A DNA stretch of 46,780 bases from a virus. The stretch is taken from the IMG/VR virus record IMGVR_UViG_3300005265_000020, positions 1-46,780 of that record. One strand, 5' to 3'. A model generated the notes under the pieces. The model was given only the letters and a program-made list of their open reading frames with translations, ran no database searches and had not been told where the DNA came from. This document shows positions 6,655 through 14,700 of this stretch, one piece after another. How positions within the stretch are numbered: position 1 is the first letter of the stretch; each line of letters opens with the position of its first letter. The translations under genes and the position numbers were made by a program.

Positions 6655-6692
6655 GGTGTACAAAGTCCACAAGTCGGCAATAGCACAGCTAC
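6655..6692 (-). repeat. Imperfect direct repeat, copy B
   Basis: Second copy of the 38-base unit. Here the hairpin is longer: on the minus strand a 9-bp stem (6696-6688 with 6684-6676, one G-U pair) closes a TGT loop. The inner stem pair G-C of this copy is A-T in copy A, a compensatory difference that supports a selected hairpin. Confidence 0.8.
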
Positions 6693-6696
6693 TGCC
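6676..6696 (-). promoter_or_regulatory. Candidate hairpin promoter (9-bp stem, TGT loop)
   Basis: N4 vRNAP recognises promoters extruded as short hairpins with a 3-base loop whose central base is a purine. This hairpin has a 3-base loop with central G, lies in the gene-free region upstream of the early genes, points toward them, and is repeated with covariation at 6596-6606. The sequence does not resemble N4 promoters closely, so the call rests on structure and position. Confidence 0.45.
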
Positions 6697-6970
6697 TCCC
6701 TGTCCAACGGAGACACTCTAGTTTGTTCTAGCTTGAGTTTGTCTTTAAATCATAATACAGTTTAAGTTCCTGACTGATTGATACTAATGTATCCGACATC
6801 GCAAATTATATTATCTCCCATGGGTTTGATGTTTTGCAATCACCTCACTCTCGACTCTCTCCGTACAATACATTAGTGGCTACTAACCACCCGTAGACGT
6901 CTTAAAACATCGAATAAGCAAAATGATAGAGGAGTATTCCCGCTCTCCTACTAAGACTTATATAACTTTT

Positions 6971-7486
6971 TTATACTGGTAGTTTAACCCTCATTGTTGC
7001 AGTCGTGTTTGTATCTACTACTTCACATGCTGGTTGAATGAACGCAAAACTTTGTGTTTGATTTACGCTCGCACTGATGAATTGAACTTCAATTTGATGT
7101 GCGAGTTGATTGTCGGTTGTATTTTCTGCAATATAGACTTGTTCTTCCATCTTGCTTACTGAACCGTTTGAGTAAACTGATCCTCCAATGATATCCTGAC
7201 GTTGTCCATCTACTGTGTGCAGTATAATGAAACTGTTAGTGTCAATCGAGCTATCAGTCCTGAAAATATATGTTACATTCGCAAATCCACTTTTACATGA
7301 TGGCGAATAGTTTACTGAACCTGTGCCAACATCAGGAACTCCTGGTTCTTCTGGTGTTGGTTGCACTGGCTGTACTGGTTGTACTGGCTGTACTGGCTGA
7401 GTTGTTGTTGTTGTTGTCGTTTCGTTGCATGCTGAAAACATTACTACTGTAAACAACATCAACATTACTGCGATAAGTTTCTTCAT
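6971..7486 (-). CDS. Secreted lipoprotein with Pro-Val-Gln repeats
   Basis: The 171-residue product starts with a lipoprotein signal peptide, MKKLIAVMLMLFTVVMFSAC, whose FSAC lipobox would acylate Cys20. A Thr run and PVQ repeats form a flexible stalk, followed by a strand-rich domain (residues ~50-171). AAGGAG precedes ATG 7486, 10 bases after the barrel gene. It should sit in the outer membrane of the infected cell. By analogy with T5 Llp it could mask a receptor, but there is no sequence match to Llp. It is the last gene of the late block. Confidence 0.85.
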   Translation of the reverse strand: MKKLIAVMLMLFTVVMFSACNETTTTTTTQPVQPVQPVQPVQPTPEEPGVPDVGTGSVNYSPSCKSGFANVTYIFRTDSSIDTNSFIILHTVDGQRQDIIGGSVYSNGSVSKMEEQVYIAENTTDNQLAHQIEVQFISASVNQTQSFAFIQPACEVVDTNTTATMRVKLPV

Positions 7487-7496
7487 TTTTTTCTCC

Positions 7497-8090
7497 TTAG
7501 AAATTATAATTGAATCCCAGTGATACTACATCACTGTCAATTGTATCTACTCCTACTTCCCAATCAGCCAAGACTACATAATCCAATGTAATCTCAAACT
7601 TTGTATCGAAATAGTACTTTACTCCTGCTCCCCAAGTGAAGTCACTCGTGTCTGCACTTACGTCATAGTATGATCGTGTCAGTGTTACATTCGTGTTTCC
7701 ATATCCGAGCAATCCATATGCACCTATTTGATCAAGTGTATATTCAACTTTTCCGTATCCATTCAAGTATGATACTGCAACGAAGTTATCAACTTCTAGA
7801 TATCCATACCGTCCTTCAACTCCGAATGTCCATCCGTTATATCCAAAGATATTGTATCCTACTTGAACTTGTGCACCGATATTGTCATCAGTTACTCCAT
7901 CGTTATAATCCGTATCAAGATATGAGAATTCGCCCCATACTCCTGACAATCCAACATATGCATTCGGTGTGAATTCCTCATAAATTGGATAGTCTGGCTT
8001 CTCGTGAATAGTTGCGATTTCTCCTCCAGCCACAAGTTGTGCTTGCACCATTGTTACTGCCATCAGCAACATTACGATAATTTTCTTCAT
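7497..8090 (-). CDS. Phage-encoded outer-membrane beta-barrel protein
   Basis: The start is ATG 8090 (AAAGGAAAAG upstream), giving 197 residues. A Sec signal peptide (MKKIIVMLLMAVTMVQAQ) precedes alternating amphipathic strands rich in Tyr, Gly and Asp, such as VGLSGVWGEFSYLDTDY, and the chain ends in LGFNYNF, with the terminal Phe typical of BAM substrates. Size and pattern fit an 8-strand OmpA/OmpX-like barrel. It overlaps no neighbour but is spaced 10 bases from the lipoprotein gene, so both envelope proteins are co-produced. A phage barrel is unusual; receptor decoy or superinfection exclusion are plausible, and origin from a host porin gene is likely. The barrel call is strong, the role inferred. 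Confidence 0.88.
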   Translation of the reverse strand: MKKIIVMLLMAVTMVQAQLVAGGEIATIHEKPDYPIYEEFTPNAYVGLSGVWGEFSYLDTDYNDGVTDDNIGAQVQVGYNIFGYNGWTFGVEGRYGYLEVDNFVAVSYLNGYGKVEYTLDQIGAYGLLGYGNTNVTLTRSYYDVSADTSDFTWGAGVKYYFDTKFEITLDYVVLADWEVGVDTIDSDVVSLGFNYNF

Positions 8091-8107
8091 TTTCTTTTCC
8101 TTTCGTT

Positions 8108-8395
8108 TTAAACTACGAGTGCAATTGCACCACAAATTTCCCAGATCTTATCTTTTGCGTTTTCAAATGCAACTCGATTTCCGATCTCCTCTATATCATT
8201 TGCAGGGTCAAGTACCCGTGCATATCCTACCAGTTCGTGTCCACTATAAAGTGTCAAGACACAGATTCTCGTACGTTTTGTTGGATGCAGATATACTACA
8301 TCTGAATGCTCCGCCAAATTGTTTACGAAATCTTGTGATATTTTTCCGTTGTTTTCTTTCAGTTCAGCCTTAACTGAATCTCCTAGTATTTTCAT
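8108..8395 (-). CDS. N4 gp49 / Sf6 gp66 family protein
   Basis: This 95-residue protein matches the phage family named after N4 gp49 and Sf6 gene 66 (Pfam Phage_gp49_66): a central SGHELVGYARVLDPANDIEE followed by IGNRVAFENAKDKIWEICG. The biochemical role of the family is not known. In N4 gp49 lies beside the virion RNA polymerase gene gp50; here the tail fibre and small genes lie between them, but the neighbourhood is similar. AAGGAAC precedes ATG 8395. Confidence 0.85.
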   Translation of the reverse strand: MKILGDSVKAELKENNGKISQDFVNNLAEHSDVVYLHPTKRTRICVLTLYSGHELVGYARVLDPANDIEEIGNRVAFENAKDKIWEICGAIALVV

Positions 8396-8406
8396 TTTGT
8401 TCCTTC

Positions 8407-8733
8407 TTATTTGTTTACACTCAAACTTCTACTACTTACATCTGAATCAGATTCTGTATCGCTTTGATGCGATGATGCCTTAACGTGTACTACCATAGTA
8501 TTGTTGAATTTGTATTTTTCATACTTCGATTTAGAAACTTGTCCTAGCAAATTGTATGCTACTTCAGGTTTCATGTAATTTTGTTTTCCAATGTAAATAA
8601 TTCTCAATGGCGGTTTCTCTACCATCAAATATCCCATTCTTGCCGGGTCTTTATCTGCACATCCAATTATCAGTGATGCTAGAAGAAACGATAGTATCAA
8701 AATCGATATTCTTCTTGTTAATCTTTTTGACAC
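8407..8733 (-). CDS. Lipoprotein, GTG start
   Basis: A 108-residue protein starting at GTG 8733 with AAGGGAT upstream. A basic start and hydrophobic stretch lead to a LIIGC lipobox near residue 25, so it is probably an outer- or inner-membrane lipoprotein. The C-terminal third is Ser/Asp-rich. It is 12 bases downstream of the tail-fibre gene. An outer-membrane spanin subunit is one possibility, as no other lysis gene is visible, but it lacks a recognisable partner. Confidence 0.75.
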   Translation of the reverse strand: MSKRLTRRISILILSFLLASLIIGCADKDPARMGYLMVEKPPLRIIYIGKQNYMKPEVAYNLLGQVSKSKYEKYKFNNTMVVHVKASSHQSDTESDSDVSSRSLSVNK

Positions 8734-8744
8734 TATGTATCCCT

Positions 8745-11078
8745 TTATGCTATTTTCTGTATAAATGCCATTATAGCATACAGAGGTCTATTCAGTCCAG
8801 TTCCCGTTTCACCATCAGTTGATGTTCCCGGAGTTGCACCACCTGATGTTCCCGCCCAAGCTTCACTTGTATTGCTACTTGGTCCGCCTGTGGTAAGTGA
8901 ATGTGTATGATCTCCGACATCAGCTACGCCTACGTATGTTCCGTCATCAATAATTAACCATCCTGATCCTGGTCCTGTATTACTTTGAAACCAGAATGTT
9001 CCACCATCATATTTTAGAGTATTTCCATGGTTGTGTCCACCATCTCCACCCGTTGATCCACTGTGTGTATGCGATGACATTCCGTGTGTATGACTAGGAA
9101 CTGAATGTGTGTGATCAGTTACCGTGTGTGCATGTGAAATGTTTACTGCATCGTTACTTCCTCCTGTGTTTAAGATGTCTTCTTCTGTGGTTGTCCCCAT
9201 AATGAATCTATCGGACATATCAACGGTCCCATTTGTTCCATCACATAGTGCCCAATCTTCAGGAATATCTGCAATTAATCCTACATACATTCCTACAAAT
9301 CCAATTGGAAGTGTTCCTCCTCCTGCTGATTGTGCAATCCACGATCTTGCTCCGGTTACAGTTGATGACAATACCATTCCATCTTCTGTAGGATTTCCTA
9401 GCAATGCCTCTTTTGTATCAAGTGCAGTTTGTGTTGCCGTTGAAATTGGTTTTGCTAAGTCAGATGTATTGTCAACACTTCCGAGTCCTACCTGAGATTT
9501 TGTTACTTCGTGAGGATTCAATAAGCTTGTCGCGTGAGCATCAAATTCAATCTTGGTTGCTTTCTTTCCGAGTTCCGTCGTCAAGTCTGCTTGATTGTCA
9601 ATATCTCCCGTGATTCCACCCCACACTGAACCATCCGGTAGTGCAATCCAGGATCTTTCCCCCGTTTCGGTTGATGAAAGTATTTTTCCTGGTACGTCTG
9701 GATTTCCCAACTCAGGTTCAGCGGCTATTTGTGCCGGTGTAATGCTGTGTGGATTTGTTGATGTATCTGTGTGGCTTGTCAGTCGTGTATCGATATCCGC
9801 AATTTCAATATCTTGTAATGCATTTGCATCATCTACATATGTTTCTGTAGCTTTCGTGGCAAGTTGTTGCATTGTTACTAAATCTGTATTTTCGGTTCCA
9901 TCTGCTGCGTTTATGAATTTTTGTCCACCACCTGAGAATGAAGCGATAATTGCAACCGTACCATCAATTCGATAATATGCAGAGGGGTCTTCGATTGAAC
10001 CTTTCTTGATTGTCCATTCTGTAGTTTCTCCGTAGATAATCATATCTCCGTTACGTACCACTTGATCTACAAGTATTCCTCCTACGAATGTATATCCGTC
10101 TACATTATCTACTCCGATAATGTCCCAGAATGAACCGTATGGTGCTGATGAAGTATCTGGATATTCAGCTTCTGCTATCGGTGTAAAACTTCCCTGATAT
10201 ACAAATGCGGATAAATCCAGGAATGTCATTGATAACTTTCCTGATGCATTTGTTTTTACTGGTAGGTTTGCTTCTGCTGCACCATTTGTTTCACTGATAA
10301 AGTCAGTCTTGTCATATACATCAGTTGCTATTGCTTTAGCATCCAATGCAGTTTGCAAATCTTCTTGATCTGAAAGTGTACCCGTAATTGCTCCCCACGA
10401 TGTTTCCGATTGAGGTGCATCAATAAATATCAGCGAATCTTCTGTATCACTTACTGCTGTGATCTTACCTGCATTATTTAAGTATGATGCTGGTGTGTCT
10501 ACAAGTGATATAAACGAAGTCGATCCTCCGCCTGATGACTGTTTCCAGTATCTTGTTCCGTCCATATTTGATGACAATACGTATCCGTCTGCATCTGGTA
10601 GTCCTAACCCGCTTTCTTTTCCATCCAGTTTCAATTGCAAATCAGTTTGATCTTCAATTTCACCAACAATATCTCCCCAGATAGTACTTCCTGATCCTGA
10701 TGGAATTGCCATATATTCCATCGAACCATCTACGTGATATGCTTTCATTCTGTAGTTTGCTGCCGGGTCACCGATTCCGTCTTCTTTGTCATCGAGCGCA
10801 TTTTGAGTATCTTCTGAAATTGGTTTATTAAGGTCCGAAGTATTATCTACTGCGCCCAATCCAATTTCGTGCTTAGTTACACTATGTGGATTCCCAATAT
10901 CTGCAATATGGTTATCCAAATTTACTTTCGTTGCATAGTACGAAGAATCTTTTCCATCGAGAAGATCTGAATCTACTCCTGAATCTGGCCCATCATTTCG
11001 CGTTACTGCACCTTTGAAATCATCATCAATTAACGCATCGTTCAATACGTCCGTGAACTCTATTTCTTCATTGGCCAT
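8745..11078 (-). CDS. Tail fibre with collar-type C-terminal domain
   Basis: Start ATG 11078 (AAGGAGG upstream) gives 777 residues. The shaft is built of repeated modules: SVDNTSDLAKPIS-type units occur twice, and WGxIxGxIxxQxDL units at least three times. Near residue 600 a microcystin-dependent-protein/phage collar domain begins (GFVGMYVGLIADIPEDWALC), followed by a His-rich stretch with several HTH triplets (HAHTVTDHTHSVPSHTH), the pattern that binds metal ions in T4 gp12-type fibres. It is probably a trimeric receptor-binding or baseplate-stub fibre on the virion. Its N-terminus overlaps the paralogous small gene upstream by 11 bases. Confidence 0.88.
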   Translation of the reverse strand: MANEEIEFTDVLNDALIDDDFKGAVTRNDGPDSGVDSDLLDGKDSSYYATKVNLDNHIADIGNPHSVTKHEIGLGAVDNTSDLNKPISEDTQNALDDKEDGIGDPAANYRMKAYHVDGSMEYMAIPSGSGSTIWGDIVGEIEDQTDLQLKLDGKESGLGLPDADGYVLSSNMDGTRYWKQSSGGGSTSFISLVDTPASYLNNAGKITAVSDTEDSLIFIDAPQSETSWGAITGTLSDQEDLQTALDAKAIATDVYDKTDFISETNGAAEANLPVKTNASGKLSMTFLDLSAFVYQGSFTPIAEAEYPDTSSAPYGSFWDIIGVDNVDGYTFVGGILVDQVVRNGDMIIYGETTEWTIKKGSIEDPSAYYRIDGTVAIIASFSGGGQKFINAADGTENTDLVTMQQLATKATETYVDDANALQDIEIADIDTRLTSHTDTSTNPHSITPAQIAAEPELGNPDVPGKILSSTETGERSWIALPDGSVWGGITGDIDNQADLTTELGKKATKIEFDAHATSLLNPHEVTKSQVGLGSVDNTSDLAKPISTATQTALDTKEALLGNPTEDGMVLSSTVTGARSWIAQSAGGGTLPIGFVGMYVGLIADIPEDWALCDGTNGTVDMSDRFIMGTTTEEDILNTGGSNDAVNISHAHTVTDHTHSVPSHTHGMSSHTHSGSTGGDGGHNHGNTLKYDGGTFWFQSNTGPGSGWLIIDDGTYVGVADVGDHTHSLTTGGPSSNTSEAWAGTSGGATPGTSTDGETGTGLNRPLYAIMAFIQKIA

Positions 11079-11370
11079 TTTTATCCTCCTTCGTTTGTGC
11101 ATCTCCTACAAGTATTTGTACTTTGGATGTTTGTACTTCACCCTCAATTACTGCACCCGATGTTCTCAAGTATGAGTTTTCCATTCCTTGATACGTGAAA
11201 CTTGGATTCGATTTGTTGAGAATCACTACTTGCATTGAGTCTACTTGCCTTGGTACTGATTGACTGAACACAACGAATGTTTCTCCCGAGACCCATTTCA
11301 GAATCTGATTACCTTTTACACCGGAATCTACCCATTGAGTATTATCCATTCCGCATACTGTTCGTGTCAT
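11068..11370 (-). CDS. Small virion-associated protein, paralogue of 11386-11691
   Basis: A 100-residue protein sharing with the next gene a core of the form WVDSGxxGxQxxxxxSGETxVxF and a YxGxExxxxRxxG segment. The pair looks like a tandem duplication. Position between vRNAP and tail fibre suggests a fibre-attachment or head-decoration role; no family was recognised. GAGGAG precedes ATG 11370. Confidence 0.75.
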   Translation of the reverse strand: MTRTVCGMDNTQWVDSGVKGNQILKWVSGETFVVFSQSVPRQVDSMQVVILNKSNPSFTYQGMENSYLRTSGAVIEGEVQTSKVQILVGDAQTKEDKNGQ

Positions 11371-11385
11371 TGTCGCTCCTCAGTT

Positions 11386-11691
11386 TTACTGTGGTACTAC
11401 ATCTGGTTTCGTCTCTGCGACTACTTCCCCTGTAATTACCACTTTTGATTTTTGGAGTATGTTGTCAGTTCCTGCTCCTGCAGCTCGAATGAATGCAGTT
11501 TCAGTTCCTTCATATCTCAGTTTTGGATTTTGTGCATTTACCGTGTGTCTTTTTGCTCCACTTGCATCTGGTGGAATTGATGCAGCGAATGCCACCAGTG
11601 TTTCACCACTGATGTATTCGATTGTTTGTGCTCCGATGATTCCCGAATCTACCCAAGTTGAATTATCACACTGCTTAATTACCGTTGCCAT
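11386..11691 (-). CDS. Small virion-associated protein, paralogue of 11068-11370
   Basis: The start is ATG 11691 with AAAGGAAT upstream; longer in-frame starts run into the vRNAP gene and lack a ribosome site. The 101-residue product carries the same core (STWVDSGIIGAQTIEYISG) as its neighbour. It lies 10 bases after the vRNAP stop and is likely a structural protein. Confidence 0.75.
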   Translation of the reverse strand: MATVIKQCDNSTWVDSGIIGAQTIEYISGETLVAFAASIPPDASGAKRHTVNAQNPKLRYEGTETAFIRAAGAGTDNILQKSKVVITGEVVAETKPDVVPQ

Positions 11692-11701
11692 TGTTATTCC
11701 T

Positions 11702-14700
11702 TTAGTATTTTTTTTTATTATCCAGTGAAGGAAATATTGAATTGACCATAGCTTGTACGGCACCTTCTGTATCTGGCATTGCCTTTGTTCTTCCCTCACT
11801 ATAATCCTGTGATCTTTTCGGTACAAGTAAACTTTGGAATACTTTCCACTCAAAATTGTTGAATGAAGTTTTTCCCTCTGCTTCTCTTTTCTTTTCTATT
11901 AAATACTTGTTCAGTGGTTTCGTGTATATTGCTGGTAATGCATTCGGACCAAAACTTCTTACCATTGCTGACATTAAGTCGTTATCCTTATAACTATAAT
12001 ACATATCTTCCCAGGAACCCCACGATACCATTTCTGCAAAATCAACGTTAGCCTCTACTGGATTTGCTCCAGAAAGATTATGACTTAACATTTTGTTTTT
12101 TGTTGTATCTTTTTGTTCTAGTTGTTGTGACAACATAAACATTCCTAATGTTACCAAGAATGCCTTCGTTGGATTTTCTCCTACTACTTGCAGTGTTCCT
12201 GGCAATGTTTGAGAGAACCATTTTGCGAACATTCCTACTCCATAATCATCCATTGCCTGTATTGCTACTGGTGCAATTTGTTCCATATCTCCGAATAACG
12301 AATTTGCTTTCTGTGCAACTTGCACTGTAGTTAATTTCGGATTCTTCTGCTGAATTTTCTTAGCAGCCATAAATCTTCCTACAGTATCAATATACGAAAA
12401 ACTTGATGTTGCTATTTTCCCTAATGTTGAGTTCTGATTTATCAGTAATTCATTTACTGCTTTATCCAGTAATTCTTTATTTCCTACCAAATTCGATAGC
12501 ATTGCTGATGTTAAATCTCCTGAGTCCTTCAATCCGTCCAATACATTTGTTGCTAATCCTGCAAGTTCAAATTGGAATAATTCTGATTTCTTCAATCGTT
12601 CCATTGTTTTCTTTGCTAATGTATCTTTACCCTGTGCCTTTGCTGCAGAATATATTTTCATCAGTTTTTCATTTGATTTTGATTCTTTCGCGACTTGTGC
12701 GTGCCATCTTGTTACTTCTTTTGGAGTTGCTCCCAATGTTCCTGCTATTGACAAATTGTACAACGCTGCAGTTTTATGTGAAGCTGGATTATTTAGGACT
12801 ATGTTTCTCTTTCTTCTTGTTACAGATTCTTTCCACATTTTATCTATCAGTTTTGCTATATGTGAATTTCCTAATTGAGTTTTCGTTGCTCCCATCAATT
12901 GACGCTTGAATCCTTTGTGAACATATTTTACGTGTTCTCTGAGTCCATACGGTAATGACTTCACCTCTGCATCTGAAAGTTTCACCATTCCTGGCTTTTC
13001 TTCTTTTGCAAATAGTAATCCATAATCTCCATCTATCGTATGTTTTACGATTGACCTTCGTGTTTCTTTTTCGTTAATACTTGATGTAGTATTCGTTAGA
13101 ATATCTATTGGGTCGTTGTTTCTTCCCAATTCTTCTCTTACTTCTTTTCCTCCTATAGCCATAGGTTCTTTTCCTGTGATCTTCAATCTATCTTTTTTTG
13201 CTTGCGCCATAGATCTTTCCGTTGCTACAATGTATTCTACTTTTTCCATTGTCTTTGGATTAACATATGTTTTTGTGTCATACTTTGAATAATCAATATC
13301 TTTCCACGTTGCTTGTTCCAGTGTTTTTCCCACTTTGTTTGACTCTAGATCTGCACCTAACAATCCGTGTTCAGTTCCTGGTGTATCGTTGTAGACTACC
13401 TTTCCTTCTTCATTCAACATTAGATTCTTATCATATTCTTCGTGTATCCAACCTTTCACTACTTTTTTAGGATTAGTAGTGAACAATGTTCTTGATCTTG
13501 CTTCGTCAGTTTTTCTGGCTGAGATTATTGATTTGTACCAATCTGTGTCTTTATATTTCTCTGCAAATTTCCACGAATCATCAGTCATTGCTTCAATTGA
13601 AATTAACTGATCAATTATTCTTACTTGTTCTACTGGTAAGTTTCGTGCTCCAACTAGGGCTTCTGCGCTATTATGATAGAATCCAGTTTGATTTTCTGGT
13701 CTACCTATAGCTTTTGCCATCGCTGATATGTACACCCTATTCGTATCGTAGATTTCCTTGTACTTAGCCTTGAATTCATCTGCTTGTTTTTTTGATAGAT
13801 GATCTATTGCTTTCACATCTGTTAATAACATATGATTCAATATGCCTTTTCTTGTTTCTTCATCTTTAGGTATTTTTTTATCCCAGTAGTTACGAAGTTG
13901 TTCTTTAAGCTTTGCATCCACTCTTTCACCCGATGTTTTTGTTGCGTGCAATTCGTTGAAACTATTGTAGAATTCATCTTTGCTAATTTGTCTCTTGATG
14001 TAAGCTTTGTATTCTCCATCAAGATTGTATTGACGTTCAGCCTTTCTGACATCTTCAACTTTCACATCGGTTTCATTGTTTCGCATTGAGTGATATGCTT
14101 CTACTGGCGTTCTCTGCATTTCTGCTTCGTGAACTATTTGCATAGCTTCTCGTTCCATTGGACTTAATGGTTTATCCTCACTCCAGCTTCTTACTTTTTC
14201 TGCAATGGCTTCGTAGTTGTTTCCTATTTTTGATAACTCTTTAGCCTCTTGTTTCGTATATCTTTGCAGTAATTTTTGACGTATGTTTCTGCCTCTGATT
14301 CTTTCTTCAGCAATTAACTTACTCATTGTAACATTCTTTTTCCCTATTGGATTTCCGTTTTCGTCAAAGTAAATTCTCTTTCCACCCAACTTTGCTTTAC
14401 CTTCTTTTTCTCCCCTGAATAATGGATTCTTTTCCAGTTTAGCTCTATTTTCATCAAAAATGTTACGTTGTGTTTCATCCCACATTTTCTTATCAACACC
14501 TTCTGGTGCTTCGATTGCCATTTTTTCATTGTACTTTTCTGAGTGCTGAGCCATTACCGTTTGACGTTCAAATACATCATCACTTTTTTTTGCTTCTCTC
14601 ATATCGAAATACGCTGCATCATTAGTGAGTTTGTCTTGAAGTGCCTTTGTAGGTATTTGTTGGTGTGAACTTGAAGCCATATAATTACGCATAACATCTT

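Larger units (their letters stand above)
6232..6970 (-). other. Non-coding control region with imperfect direct repeats
   Basis: About 740 bases without a plausible gene on either strand. It contains the repeat pair 6570-6607 / 6655-6692, a small hairpin AACC-GTTC-GGTT near 6474, and a 5-bp hairpin (AGGAG/CTCCT) near 6930-6950 just after the lipoprotein gene that may end late transcription. It separates the last virion-era gene from the early genes, the expected place for early promoters. Confidence 0.6.
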
